From Sthenelais limicola (taxonomy: Eukaryota > Annelida > Polychaeta > Phyllodocida > Sigalionidae): DNA of 64,000 nt. Both the position numbers and the translations under genes were made by a program. The notes below the pieces were generated by a model that saw nothing but the letters and a program-made list of their open reading frames with translations, made no database searches and was not told the DNA's origin. Shown one piece after another: positions 33,204-45,900 of this stretch; positions within the stretch are counted from its first letter, which is position 1, and the number at the start of each line of letters is the position of its first letter. The stretch covers positions 116,161,225 to 116,225,224 of the forward strand of contig OW804098.1 of the NCBI GenBank assembly GCA_942159475.1. Reading direction: 5' to 3'.

Positions 33204-36051
33204 TTAATTCCCTGGGAAGGCCATGATGTATCGGAAATCGACTATACCACTACTGTCTACTGTCAACAATCCAGTTAACTTTCCATATCCCCAATCATCA
33301 TTATGAATGTTGAGAGACATAGGATTCAAGTTATCAAAACGCAGCTCTTGGGTTGGAAACCCTTGGGTGTATTCAATGCATATTTCCCGACCATTTTCGA
33401 TCAGTCTGAAAAAGAAACAAAATGAAACATGAATTAATGAAGTGTAAACAATGAATTTTAACGCCATTAAACATGTAGTGAAAGAATTGAATATATTTGA
33501 ACATAAAAATGGCAATAATTGACCACTCGGCATTTTCTGAACATGTCAAAAGGTAAGCCCTATTGTTTAGATTTTTTTTGATGGTACATGTTAGCAGATT
33601 TTGCGGACAAAGTACCATAGCAAGAAAACTGTGAACAAATATTTATCTAATAGGAAAACAACATTTATTGGAGAGCAAATAATATAGGAAGTGGTTTAGT
33701 GGTTTCATTGCTACTACAATCATATGAGAAATCAGTGTCTAAAAAAAACTCAGATAATATTTGCCATTTTCTTCTCAGGATTTATCAAAGAGACAAATAA
33801 AGCTCACCACCAGCATGTACAATGCTATTTAGATCAGACTTAGTCAGATAAAATGTCATTATTAGTTTGTGAAAAGCCTGAGTGTCACATAGCTAGGTTC
33901 CTTATTTTGCAGTTTATTTCATGTAGAATAATGTCTTGTTCAGGAACATCTACACAACAAAAGTACTATTCAAGGTGTTGCATATGTTGCAAAGTATACA
34001 AATATTAAAAGATTAAACCTAGGGATTTGAAGTTGAATTTGAATTTATTTCATTCAATACTGAATTGCAATAAGGGGGTAATCTACAGCAAATGGGAGGT
34101 TTCCAAGCCCTTTTTATTTACCTACAAAAATGATTTAGTAGCGAACAATATCGCTTATGGCAATGACCAAATTTAAACTTGCTTTAACATGAAAAACAAA
34201 ATAATCAAGAGCTCCCCACCTGAACAAACCATAGAGTGCATAGTGGCCAGGTTGGATCTCTCCATGAACACCTGTCAGACTCTTCTTGGCATCCAAACGC
34301 CACAAGGACCATGTCATCTGTGTGTTGGGTGCTGAAGCATACTCATAGAATGTAGAGGACACCAGGCGGTAGTCTGCCTTCGGGTTGGGGGCATAGCTGG
34401 CAATGTTAAAGTCACCAGTTGTGTATGTTGAGAATGGGTTTTCCCTGTAAGGTGTCAAATCAATGCCAAATGATTCATAATACTCTATCATTTTCTCAAC
34501 ATGTTCTTCTACGGTTCTGCAGCTGCCCAGGTTCTCTGATGCAGACTGCCTGGATCCATTTATGAATATTTCACCTCTCTCTATAACTGTGAATATTCTT
34601 GGGTATCGAATGTCATCTCCATCCTCACATTTCTCACCTTTAGTCTGCTGCTCCTGAGTTGCTAGACTCAGGTGTATTGAAATGAGAAGCACGAGTATCC
34701 ACCTACAAGTATAAACATTTGAGAATAAATCCATGAATCAATCTATGAATGTGAAGCCGAAAGGATATGTTTGAAGAAAATCCCAAGCCAGTCTAGGCCC
34801 AAAGTTGAAAGTCCCTTCAAATGGAGGGAAGCCTCTTATCTCATCTGATGGCACGGACCTAGAGTGAAGCATCCACTAGGCCGAGGTTATTAATCTTTTT
34901 AGTCTGCCCCTACCCTAATTTCTTAAATAGGTCAAGTAAATCCACCTAGGTCAAAGGTCAGTAATAACAACACTTTCATCCAGTTGCAGTGCTTTATAGC
35001 TTATCATGCACCCTGATAATTGGTGTAGGTGGAGACTAAAGGAAAATCAGTCGCAAAAAATAAATTTTGAGATACCGTCATATTTCAAAAGATGAGATCA
35101 AGCAGATTCCAATGATGGTAAACATTAGGACATATAATAAGTACTTCTATATTTGTTTATGCATGAAAAGAAAGTTAGTGATATTTCTTAATGGTCAATC
35201 ACTATATTAAAGTAAATAAATTTAGTGTAATATACTCCATAGGGTAATCACAGATATGCATGGATATAATATTTAGAACACAGTCTTCTAACCATTATTC
35301 TGTCATAGACAGAATAAAGTAATTCCAATACTAGTGAACTCTAACCATTATTTTGTCCTAGACCTTCATTGAGTAATTCCTATACTAGTGAACTCTAACC
35401 ATTATTTTGTCCTAGACCTTCATTGAGTAATTCCTATACTAGTGAACTCTAACCATTATTTTGTCCTAGACCTTCATTGAGTAATTCCTATACTAGTGAA
35501 CTCTAACCATTATTTTGTCCTAGACCTTCATTGAGTAATTCCTATACTAGTGAACTCTAACCATTATTTTGTCCTAGACCTTCAGTGAGTAATTCCTATA
35601 CTAGTGAACTCTAACCATTATTATATCCCAGACCTTCAGTGAGTAATTCCTATACTAGTGAACTCTAACCATTATTCTATCCTAGACCTTCATTGAGTAA
35701 TTCCTATACTAGTGAACTCTAACTATTATTCTATCCTAGACCTTCATTGAGTAATTCCTATACTAGTGAACTCTAACTATTATTCTATCCTAGACCTTCA
35801 TTGAGTAATTCCTATACTAGTGAACTCTAACCATTATTCTATCCTAGACCTTCATTGAGTAATTTCTATACTAGTGAACTCTAACCATTATTATATCCCA
35901 GACCTTCAGTGTGTAATTCCTATACTAGTGAACTCTAACCATTATTCTATCCTAGACCCAGTCCTTTCTGTTTAACTGAGCAAGTGGTACAAGGAATTCT
36001 TCCCCGACAAAAAAACCAAATGATAAATGTGATGTTTTACCTCATTTTCAT
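33204..36051 (-). CDS. Gene D: diverged secreted member of the same family
   Basis: CDS joins exon 1 (36051-36041, ATGAAAATGAG|GTAAAA), exon 2 (34702-34220, after CTTGTAG, ending CAG|GTGGGG) and exon 3 (33405-33204, after TTTTTCAG): 696 nt, 231 residues, same intron phases as A-C. The signal peptide reads MKMRWILVLLISIHLSLA. The cysteines align with A-C (KCEDGDD, GSCRTVEEHV, REICIEY). Shared text includes YPRIF, ADYRLVSSTFYEYASAPNTQ and ALYGLFR. The C-terminus is AFPGN instead of TFPP. It is clearly the outgroup of the cluster. Intron 1 holds a 54 bp minisatellite. Function is not recognised. Confidence 0.85.
35286..35960. repeat. 54 bp minisatellite, about 12 copies, in gene D intron 1
   Basis: Units built on ctagtgaactctaaccatta, then a ccttcattgagtaattccta stretch, start every 54 bp (35331, 35385, 35439 and on). 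The first units are very uniform. Later ones carry shared variants (attctatcc, attatatccc), a pattern of stepwise local amplification. Confidence 0.9.
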
Positions 36052-36190
36052 CCAGCCAGTACAGGTAACTCCTATCGTCACAAACAGAGGGTTCAGAATG
36101 TGGACTCTCTTCTTCAAAAGCATTCAATCATATGAGAGAGTCTGACAAGAAGTGTACCATCAGATGCGTTACACAAAATTAGCAATTTTC

Positions 36191-36595
36191 ACACAAAAAT
36201 AGTAGTAAGCAGTGTGCAGGTGACCGCCATACTGATAGTTAGTTTTAAATATCTAAAAATCTATTGCTAAAGGGGTAAATCTTTATTAATCTGATAATAA
36301 TAGTGGGCGTATGTTTTGATTAGAGTTGAGAAGAGTGGGGGGCCTATGCTTTGAATGTAGATCTCGTGATTGTTTAAGAATGAAACGTTCCTAGATCGAG
36401 GTTAATTATTGATTAACTCTGTTTAGAAAAGGTCAACTTCACTCTGAAGACCGATCATTCTCTAATTTCCCATGTTAAAGTATACGTCTGTTCCCCTCGA
36501 TGTCCTAATTATCAGTACTTAATTGATTTTTTGATAATTTAAAACTAGCTATCAGTATGGCGGTCACCTGCAGACTGGTTACTACTAAAAATGGG
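36191..36595. mobile_element. Foldback/TIR element of about 400 bp
   Basis: Arms of about 46-55 bp: gcaggtgaccgccatactga at 36217 pairs with tcagtatggcggtcacctgc ending at 36571. The interior of about 290 bp has no ORF. Confidence 0.75.
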
Positions 36596-36621
36596 GGAAC
36601 ATGGGAAGTATATTTTTATAT

Positions 36622-36856
36622 GGGTCAGATTTTCAGAAAATCTACAATTGGCAGCTGTACACATTATGTAAATTTTGCTAAATTAGGCTGCAATTTGGTC
36701 AATACTAGATACATTCGAGAATATTCGGCATTGCATTGATTCTAGCAATGTATTTGGTTAGGTTGAACTGTATTTTGAACTTTATTTTCGTGTGAAATTT
36801 GGGTTATTTGAGAAGATTGGCGAAGTTGAATCGTACATTTCCTGAAAATCTGACCC
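36622..36856. mobile_element. 235 bp MITE with gggtcagattttc ends (copy 1)
   Basis: Inverted ends gggtcagattttcagaaaat and cctgaaaatctgaccc, flanked by tat. Same family as 38042-38276 and 38502-38670. Confidence 0.75.
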
Positions 36857-38041
36857 TTATGTTTGTTTAGATGTCCTGGGGAATTAGACATCCCATGTCT
36901 GAATGGTACGGATAGGTTTTCTCTTTAGATTAAAATGATAGCTCAGTAGAGTCGGATCTTCCAGGAGGAACTTGTAAAGGTCATTTTATTATATATATAA
37001 TATTGCTGGTTTCAAACTAGGCCAGGGTGTTCGAATTCAGCCCTAAAACCCACATAATAAGGAAATGTAGTTCTTTCCCCCAAACTCATAATAAAGTAGG
37101 GTAAAAATAATTAATTAATAAATCAAGTAAATCAAGGGCGGACATTAACATTTGTATGTCTAGAGCAAAAATCGAATATTAAATTGCTTTGTTCGAAAGA
37201 TCTAGTAGGTCACATGTGTTAAAAAAAGTGAAGCTAAAACGATACTATCTTCGTACATATAGGGAACTCACTTGGATATTGTGAAAACTTAGTTGTTCAA
37301 CTTGTGTGAATGGAAAGGTAAATTAGAATGTAAACATTATTTGTTTCACTCTGTTAATTCAGTTAAGGGCCCAATGGAATAACTACATAGTATAATTATT
37401 TGTCCTATGCGGGTAACTGTATTTTAAACATGAATAAACATTCAATAAGTATAATATATCATTTCCTCAAGCATGTACATATATGTTCTCCTATATAGGA
37501 CTCCATCTTCTTTTAAACTGACATCTGTTTGTTTTTCTACTCTATTGTATATGTTAGCATTGAGGGATAATGAAATGCATGAATGGCTACGAACGAAAAC
37601 CTGTAACACAGAGATGTACCCTATGACTTGTTCCCATAAACATCGATTTTTTGCAAGAAGCATTTAATTTTTTCCAATAAACATTTTATCCACTAGATCT
37701 CTTTGTAGGAATGTTATCATTTTTGGGGTATCTAATGTTCCAAGTCGTATAAATACATGTACCAAATTTCAAGACGGTTTTTTCAAAAATAAAAATATCA
37801 AACCTTGAGTATAGAAAACGAAAACGAATTATTAGCTGTCCTAACGTTGTTTTTTTTGTTTTTGCAACTGACTTTATTTCTGATACCTGCCTTCGGGGCA
37901 TATACAATTCTAATTTCACATGTCAACAGTAGGGAAATAAAATTCATTTTTTCAGTTCAGAAATATGTTCTTCTATGTCCTCGGCTATTACCATCATTGG
38001 ATTCTGCTTGATCTCATCTATCTAAATGTTCATGATTATAT

Positions 38042-38276
38042 GGGTCAGATTTTCGGAAAATGTACAATTCGCCTTCACCAATCCTCCCAAATAACCCCCA
38101 TTCCAGACAATAATGAGCTTCAAAATACAGTTTAACATAACAAAACAGATACTTTAAATGAATGCGATACCAAATATACTCAGACATACCCGATATTCAT
38201 CATTTTTCAGCCTAATTTAGCAAAATTTCCTAAATGTGTAGGGCTGCCAATTGTGCATTTTCTGAAAATCTGACCC
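38042..38276. mobile_element. 235 bp MITE (copy 2)
   Basis: Inverted ends gggtcagattttcggaaaat and ttctgaaaatctgaccc, same length as copy 1, flanked by tat/ata. The interior contains a cgccttcaccaatcctc stretch. Confidence 0.75.
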
Positions 38277-38501
38277 ATATATAGAGTTTGTAAGATAAAC
38301 TTGTACATATTTTGGTGCATATGATCCATCTCCAAACTTGGCCGACCCTGGTGACTATATTATACACATTAGATACACCATGCCACGCTTCCCCAAGCAC
38401 AACTATACGAGATCTTCACAAGACTTTAATCTTTGGTTTTAATTACAAAGTTACACATGCAAGTATCATAAATTGGTCGATACTTACAGTCAAAGCTTTT
38501 A

Positions 38502-38670
38502 TGGGACAAATTTTCAGAAAATGTACATTCCGCCTTCACCAATCCTCTCAAATAACCCGCAGTTTAAGACAGAAATCAGCTTCAAAATGAAGTTTAACAT
38601 AACAGAATTGATACTCTAAATCAATGCGATCCCAAATATACTCATACATACCTGGTATCAATCATTTTTC
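38502..38670. mobile_element. Truncated copy of the same MITE family
   Basis: It starts tgggacaaattttcagaaaa and shares the interior cgccttcaccaatcct run with copy 2, then diverges without a right terminus. Confidence 0.6.
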
Positions 38671-38699
38671 ATCAACATTCAAATTTAAACCATCAACAA

Positions 38700-40590
38700 A
38701 ATTGTCAAAACTTTGAGAATATTAGAAATAAAATTCCAATCTTTTCTGTAAATTGATACCCATTATAATATATGCTAAATTTATGATTTAATATGTACAT
38801 TGGTGTACAACATGTTTTTCATGGTGTAATTTCCTAACATCTTTACAAAAAAAAAAAACGCCATTTTGCAAATTGTTTTTAATCTTTGAAAAATCGTGGA
38901 AATCACCTAATAATGTTATAATATATCAACCAAAAGGGAATTTAACATAGCTCATTTGGTTTAATATGCATAATGTCCATAACATAATATTTTAGCTTTG
39001 GGCTAAAAACCTAAGATATTCACCTTCAACGCCCCCTGGTGGCAAATATTAGGCGAGATTGTTCCTCTACAAATTGTAACTGTAATCTACAGTAATCTTA
39101 AACTGTAATCTTCTTAATGAGTGATTCCCATACACGCAGAACCCACTGGTTGCGCTTTTATTTTCCTACCTAGCCCCTCAGCTTCCCTTTATCTTTAGCA
39201 TACGGCAGGGCGGTTTACTCGTTATTTTCTCATTAAAATGGCGCGGATAAGTCCTGTAGACCACCTCCCCATGAGGTAACTGGAGGGATTTTTATTAGCC
39301 ATGCACCACAGTTTTTTTTTTGCATGGCCATTTCTGTAGATACCAGCATCCTTCTTGGAGACCCATTTGGCAAAATCTCATGACATGTGTGCATTGCTCA
39401 TGTGAATACACATTCTAAGGGATTGCTAATTTTAGCTAAAAACATTTGAGTAAGTATACTACATGTTACTATCATTGGCGCTGACATGTTTGATTGAAAT
39501 TTTAGCACAAATGTGGTGTAATTCAGGGCGTTTTTGTAGGAAAATATACAAATTCTTTAAAGCAATGTTGTACAACTTTCATGAGATTTGACTTGGGAAA
39601 TCAGGCCAGACATGCCCATCTCATCTTGCCAAGCCCTCTACCCCCATTGGCTTTATGGCCTTTTACGACCCTCCCAGTGTTGGATATCCCGATTAGTCAG
39701 TTTTAATTTTTGGCTAAATCTTTAACAAAACCAATCAAAATGGTTCTAGATGCATTGTGCTTAAACTCCTGAACATTTTCGTGCTTTTTTCATTATTGTA
39801 GCTCATATATAAGATTATTTATAAACATGTTTTGAATAATACAAATGGTCATTGATAGAGGACCACTGCTGGTCCCATGCAGTGCCTTCCCAGAAGTCTC
39901 TCCCTGTCCATGTTTTTTGGATCTTTTATGACCCTCATGTGTTCCCTCCCAGTTCCCCCTTCATATCTGGTAATCTGATTAGCTGTTGTTGAGCTGTTCC
40001 ACTCTATCATTATTTATTTTTCTAAATTCTATGAATACTCTGGGAATTCTTGTGTAAATGGGCTGTGTGTGTCAAACTTAACAAGAATTTGGGTCTTTGA
40101 TTGGTAATTCTACGTCCATTATTGGGTATTTGGGGGTAAAAACTAGAATCTAATGTTCTAAAATATAATCTCTCTGTGTCTCTCTCATGTATGAGTTTTG
40201 TGCTCTTTTCGAATATCTTTAACTTAGAAAAGTAAAACCTACTGGGACTAAATATGATAAACTAAATATGATAATCCTTACATATATGGGATTTCAAACT
40301 TAAATTGTATGTCAGGTATTTGCCAAATAAAAATCAAGAGATGTATAAGAGTTATAAGCTTAAATGAATAGGCCTGCTGTATGCTAAGGTCACTTTATAA
40401 GTGGAAATGAAATTCCAACAGAAAAAAAAACAAATGCAGGTGTAACCTCCAGGATGGAAATGTAGATATATGCCAACTAAGGGGTGGGGGTTGTCTGCCA
40501 GGAGTGGTGGTCACCCCTAATGACTCACAGGAGGGGTGGTCAACCTTGATTGCTCAATTTGTATTTTATTGCCTTGATAGTGAAACCGCC
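38700..40590. other. No gene or element recognised
   Basis: AT-rich sequence with stops in all frames and no clear repeats, apart from a short cgccccctggtggc motif at 39030-39043. I see nothing else I can support. Confidence 0.4.
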
Positions 40591-40600
40591 CTTTGTATGC

Positions 40601-40733
40601 TAAAAGCCTTAGATGCCGCCAAACGTATGGCCTAGAACAAAGACACTACAGTATTCATAGAAGCACTCCTACGTCGTGCTTCTATTCACTGTAGTGCATT
40701 GAACTAGGCCTGTCCGGCTGCATCTAAGTCTTA
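40601..40733. repeat. Long imperfect foldback, arms about 60 bp
   Basis: taaaagccttagatgcc...gcctag...gacactacagt...catagaagcac pairs with gtgcttctattcactgtagtg...actaggc...gcatctaagtctta across a loop of about 9 nt. The mispairs look like substitutions, as in a foldback element or a precursor-RNA-like hairpin. Confidence 0.7.
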
Positions 40734-41043
40734 ATTAGTGAAGAGACAAATATAGGTCACTCGAAACAGTCATGTTGGTGCGTACCGCACCATTCATGAG
40801 CCACATGAGCATGCCCCCAACGACCTTTGTGTGAACTTCACAATAGGGGATTTGCATAGCCGACATTTCGAATCTTGACGATGGCGATCAAAAACCGCCT
40901 TCAGATATTGATATCGATATTCCTATACTATTCCTATGGGGATGTGTTGGGACCTGCCGACTGCCACTGGCATCACCACGTTGGAGCCCTAGGGGAACCA
41001 TAACCTAGCGTGATGCACTTAGTACAGGGTAAACCAGGGTAAA

Positions 41044-41092
41044 CCAGGGTAAATGGTGCAACTCGCTATCGCTCGTGCACCATTTACCCTGG
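41044..41092. repeat. 17 bp perfect hairpin after cagggtaaac direct repeats
   Basis: ccagggtaaatggtgca, a 15 nt loop, then the exact reverse complement. Three direct copies of cagggtaaac-like text precede it at 41024-41050. Confidence 0.8.
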
Positions 41093-41579
41093 TGCACCCG
41101 TCATTAGAGACTAAAGCCTTCCACGTGCTTTATAGCACAACCCCTGGGGAGGATCAATTAGACCATCATCAAATGACCAACAATCAGTTCATTGTCTCAA
41201 ATCTCTCCCTCCCTTTCAACCTTCATACCCTTTCTCCCTTTCTCCCCTCATCTAGCCACCTCCTTTCTCCTCCAGGGTCATTACTGGTATTCAAAGGGTC
41301 CTCCTGTAATTACCCCAACCTCCACCCCATATCATATGACACAGGACCAAACCTCTGCCTCCCACACCACATATCATTTCGATACCTTAAATGCCTGCCC
41401 CAATTCCTGACTGTTTCTCTCTTGATCCCCTCCTCTCCTATTTCCCTTCTCTTATTCATTTTTATTAGAATCCCGGCGCCTATTAAAGGGTATCTCTCAC
41501 AATTGTTAGAAGTTATTCTTATTTTAATTTCTTAATCTGCTCATATTTCCATTCTTTGAGACGAGAATCCGGGTATTTA

Positions 41580-42920
41580 CAGGTGGCGCTACGATTGGCA
41601 GCAAAAACTCGGGTGAATACACCAGCTGAGTGCCATAGGCGCTGACGCTAAAATACCTGTTTTCAACCCATTTGAAACCATACATAAACGGGTCAAAATG
41701 CTATGAGCATACATGTATATATCAAGTATTGTTCATACATTGCAGTCGCTGGTTCCGTTTTTCCGACAATTGTGTATAATTTAAGAAATCAAGGGGGAAA
41801 GTTGGAGATTTTAAGCTTGGTTGCTATGGTCGTCAAGGGCCAGAGTACCCCAAGTACCGGCCCACTGCCCGGCAGTGGGGTGAAAGTAAACAATGGGGGA
41901 AATCTCAGCATTACTGTCGACTTTAGGCAATAAATGTTGCGGAAATGTTGCTCATGTTCATTATGAATATATTCTTAATATTAATATTTCGCACATAGAA
42001 TTGTTCACTTCTAGGAGACCTATACTAACCTATATTATTATTAATGGTTTATGTGAAAGAGCACGGCGTCGGTAGTAACATGTAGTGTTTCCTTTTAGTA
42101 GCTCGTCATCTCTCACACCTCTCTGTGATTCTGAGTTGAGGGCATGTATTTTATTCTATATTGAAAACGTGTAATATGTATGTATTGTATTATAAAGAAA
42201 TAAAATACATACATATTCCCATATACTGCCAAAAATTTCGAGAAACTGCACATTTCTTTACTTGGGCCCAACCCAACAATCATAACCATGGCAACAAGAG
42301 TGCACATTTCCCCACTTGGGTAGCATCAATTTCAATGTAAAACCAACCAACCTCCTTGATAAAGGGCCATTGAAGCCCAAAACGTCGGACCCGCAATAAA
42401 ACAAACCTACATCAAATACCCCCCTTCTGTCCTCATTGTTTTGGGTTCCTTACTCCATCTTGATATTATAAAGAAAAATGCCACTAAAAATGTAAGTTAA
42501 ATAATCATAATCTATATTGTATCAATTTATTTTTGTAATCTTACTTATTGTCTGTAAAATATTTTTGGCAAATCAGGCTGTCCTGAGAATATTCGTACTG
42601 TATGTATGGAAATGTTCAATGTGTAATAAGGTTGTGTATTAAGATGTGGTTTAATTAAGGGAAATTATATATTAATTAATTAAGGGAAATCATATATTAA
42701 TATTAATTAATTAAGAGAAACTATATATTAATTAGGGATGTCCCTAAAGACATGGTTTAATTAAGGGAAGCTACATATTAACTAAAGATGTCCCTAACTA
42801 ATGGTAGATGACATATGGTGAGCAGTGGGAGTTGAAATATCTATATTAGAACAGTGCGTAAAAGCCACTAGGATATTTTAAAGAGTTTTAAGTAAAACAC
42901 TCTCCCTGTTTAGGTTGGAT
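41580..42920. other. Non-coding stretch with repeat tails
   Basis: No supported gene. It holds a degenerate hammerhead-like motif near 42351-42389 and tandem attaattaattaaggga units at about 42650-42800. The rest shows no recognisable structure. Confidence 0.4.
42351..42389 (+). other. Degenerate hammerhead-like/Penelope-tail motif
   Basis: ttgataaa, a gggc/gccc stem with a 7 nt loop, then aaaacgtcgg. The order resembles the ctgatga-stem-gaaacgtc core found in hammerhead motifs of Penelope-like and other invertebrate retroelements. The core bases here deviate (ttgataaa for ctgatga, aaaac for gaaac), so it would not be expected to cleave. Confidence 0.3.
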
Positions 42921-45900
42921 TTTTTTTTTAACAAATTTTATTGGTCAAAGTTTTACATCAGATGCAATAATTCTCATTTGCCAATTGAAAACTATTAATT
43001 TATTACATACATTCGATTAACATTCAATTCTTTGTTTCTGCTGCTGAGTTTTACTTCATTACATTAATCCGTCAGTTATGTCTTCATTTTATAATTATCT
43101 AATTTCTACGAGCGTACAATTTATTTTACTCTATTATGGTTGTCATATCATACCACCTTTGTGGGATAATTTCCCAGCAATAGTGTTATGGTTTCTTATT
43201 TAATGATAATAATATATTCTAGTAATCACATCACATCCATTCTACATTTTTTTGTGGCCTTCTAAAAACAATACATACATGTAGTTCGCAGATAAAATGC
43301 TTTCAGTAGTTTACACCTTCCTGTAATTTAATAATTACCTCTTATCAGTTGTCTATATTTCTTGTACAGTATTAGCTACATGCGGTTAGTCTCGCCAGAG
43401 CTCCGTATCTTTCAGAAATCGTTTCAGACTATCCCAAGTTTTACTTTTATTCCACTTTTGGGGACCCTGTACATGTGGAGAACGATTGAATTTCTCCGAC
43501 CTTGCTAGGGGTTGAATTAGGTTTATTCCTCTAGCTAGTCTTGTTTCCCTTGGCATAATTTGAGTTTGTTCTGGCAATTCTTTCATTAGATACATTAATC
43601 CCTGTACCTCTATATCACCTCTTTTTTGCAAAGTATCTATACAGAGTTCGCTTCGCATGTCATGTATAGTCATTTCATTATTATTCCTGAAGACTGTTCT
43701 TACTGCCCTATTTAAGACGCTCTGCAGTTTTGAGATAGTTCTTATGTTCGCTAAGTTGTACATAATAATACCATACTCGGCAAGTGACAATATGTGAGAC
43801 TTTACTATGGTGCAAGCCATTTTTTTGTTTAGACACGGTCTCAATCTTGCTAGACTATTCACTTTATGTTGTATCGTCAGTCTCATCTCGGTAAAGTGAG
43901 ATGTAAAATTTAGGTTTTCATCGATCTGATATCCTAAATATCTGACTACCTTTGCCTTTTTTATGGCATGACCATCGATATAATTTTCTCCTATGTTGCC
44001 AAAATTTAGCTTTTTCAGCTTGTTTTTTGAGCCTAGGACCTGGAGTTGGCACTTATTGGAATTGATTTTCAATTTGTTTCTTGTCATCCAATTTGCAATA
44101 TTCGTCGAAGCTATTTGCGATATAGTTATACAGTCCCGAATATCCATACCCGTAACTGTAATAGCCGTATCGTCTGCATATATATTTAAGTTAATTTCGA
44201 CGTCATCAGAGGGTAATTCCACATTTTCTATACATCTGGGTAGGTCATTGATAAAAATTAAAAAAATTAATGGGCCTATAATGCTCCCCTGTGGTACGCC
44301 TCTGGTTATGGTGACTGGATCTGAAATATTTGTTCCCAATTTGGTTCTTTGCACTCTATCTGTCAGGTAATTTTGGACTATGTCGATGATGCTGGTATTT
44401 ACATTGTAGTATCTTAATTTCTTCATCAGGATCACATGGTCTATACAGTTAAACGCCTTTGCCACGTCATAATATGTGGCTGTTGTTAATTTACCTGTAT
44501 CGATTCCCTTTAAAACTGGTTCTAAAAATTCATATACTGATCTATTTGTTGAGTGATTTTTTCTAAACCCCCCCTGTTCGTTAGCAAAAAAACCTATTGA
44601 GTTCCATGTGATCCCTCAGAGCATGGCTTATGAAATGTTCTAACAATTTTGATGGAAGTGGTACTATTGCTATGGGACGTTGTTGTTGCAGATTTCTGAC
44701 GTTTGATGTTTTTGGAATCGGTGTTATAAAATATTCTTTCCATTCTAACGGAATTGTTGCAGTTGAGATACATAATTTTAGTAATTTAGTTATCACTGCA
44801 GACAGATTTAGAAAGTATAGTTTCAAGGTTTGGGCATTTACCCAATCCCATCCACTATTTTTACTAACGTCAATTCCCATCAGAAATTTGATTACTTTGA
44901 CCTCGTTTATGGAAATTCTCGTGGAAATCATATTTTCAGGAATATTTCTCATATAGTCATTGTACCCATCGTCATCTGCCATATCATTGCCACTCATTTG
45001 CTCAAAGATTGAGTTCAGTGCGTTACAAGCTTCTCGGTCCTCAACAGTTCGCCCTTCATTTACATAGGTCTCGGGTGTTTCAGGTTTCTTTTTTCCTAGG
45101 AGGCCATTTAACTTGTTCCAAAATTTCTTACTATTATTCGCACAGTTGTTTAAGGTATTGAAGATATATGATCTTTTGGCTCGTTTTATTAACTTGGCAG
45201 TGTCTGCTCTAGCCCTGGACGCATTTATTCTGTCTACTTCTGTCTTAGTTCTTTTAGCTAGTTTGAATAGATTGTCTCTATTCTTAATTGCAAGATGACA
45301 TTCTCTATCCAGTATAAGCTTGCCTCTGTGAACGATAATTTTCGTTTTCATTGGGCATCTATTGTCCAAGTACCTGAGTAAACATTCCCTGAATTTTTTC
45401 CATAAAACTTCGACCGATTGGGGTTGTATGTTAAAGTTTTCCCCGGCTAGTAGGTCGTTACAATATACATTGAATTCATCCTCATTAAAATTGTCATAGT
45501 TCCGAGATACATTTGTCTTTTTGTTAATTATACCTCTTTGCTTTTTTATGTTTATAAATGTACATAGATGGTCAGACATATTCAATTCAATTACTCTGAC
45601 TGTGTGACAGTGGGGGTGGTTGGTAGCTATAATGTCTAATAAACTATTCTTGTTTCGACCATATCTTGTAGCTTCTTTTGTTTGGATCTTTAGTGACAAT
45701 TCACCCAACATGTGATTCAAATCGACAACAGATTCATTTTTTGTATCTATCAAGTCAATATTAGTATCACCACATAACACTATACTACAATTTCTGACAT
45801 TTTCTTTGATGTTTGTGATAGTATTATTTAGCTCATTCATAAAGGTCAGCTTGTTTCCCGCAGGTGGGCGCTATGAATTACATACCACAATTTTATGTCT

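Noticed and set aside
37442..37667. Overlapping small frames on both strands
   Set aside because: Short, AT-rich, no splice context or similarity.
41053..41535. 160-codon plus-strand open frame
   Set aside because: It starts inside a hairpin, is Pro/Leu/Ser low complexity with no domain, and has no convincing splice sites.
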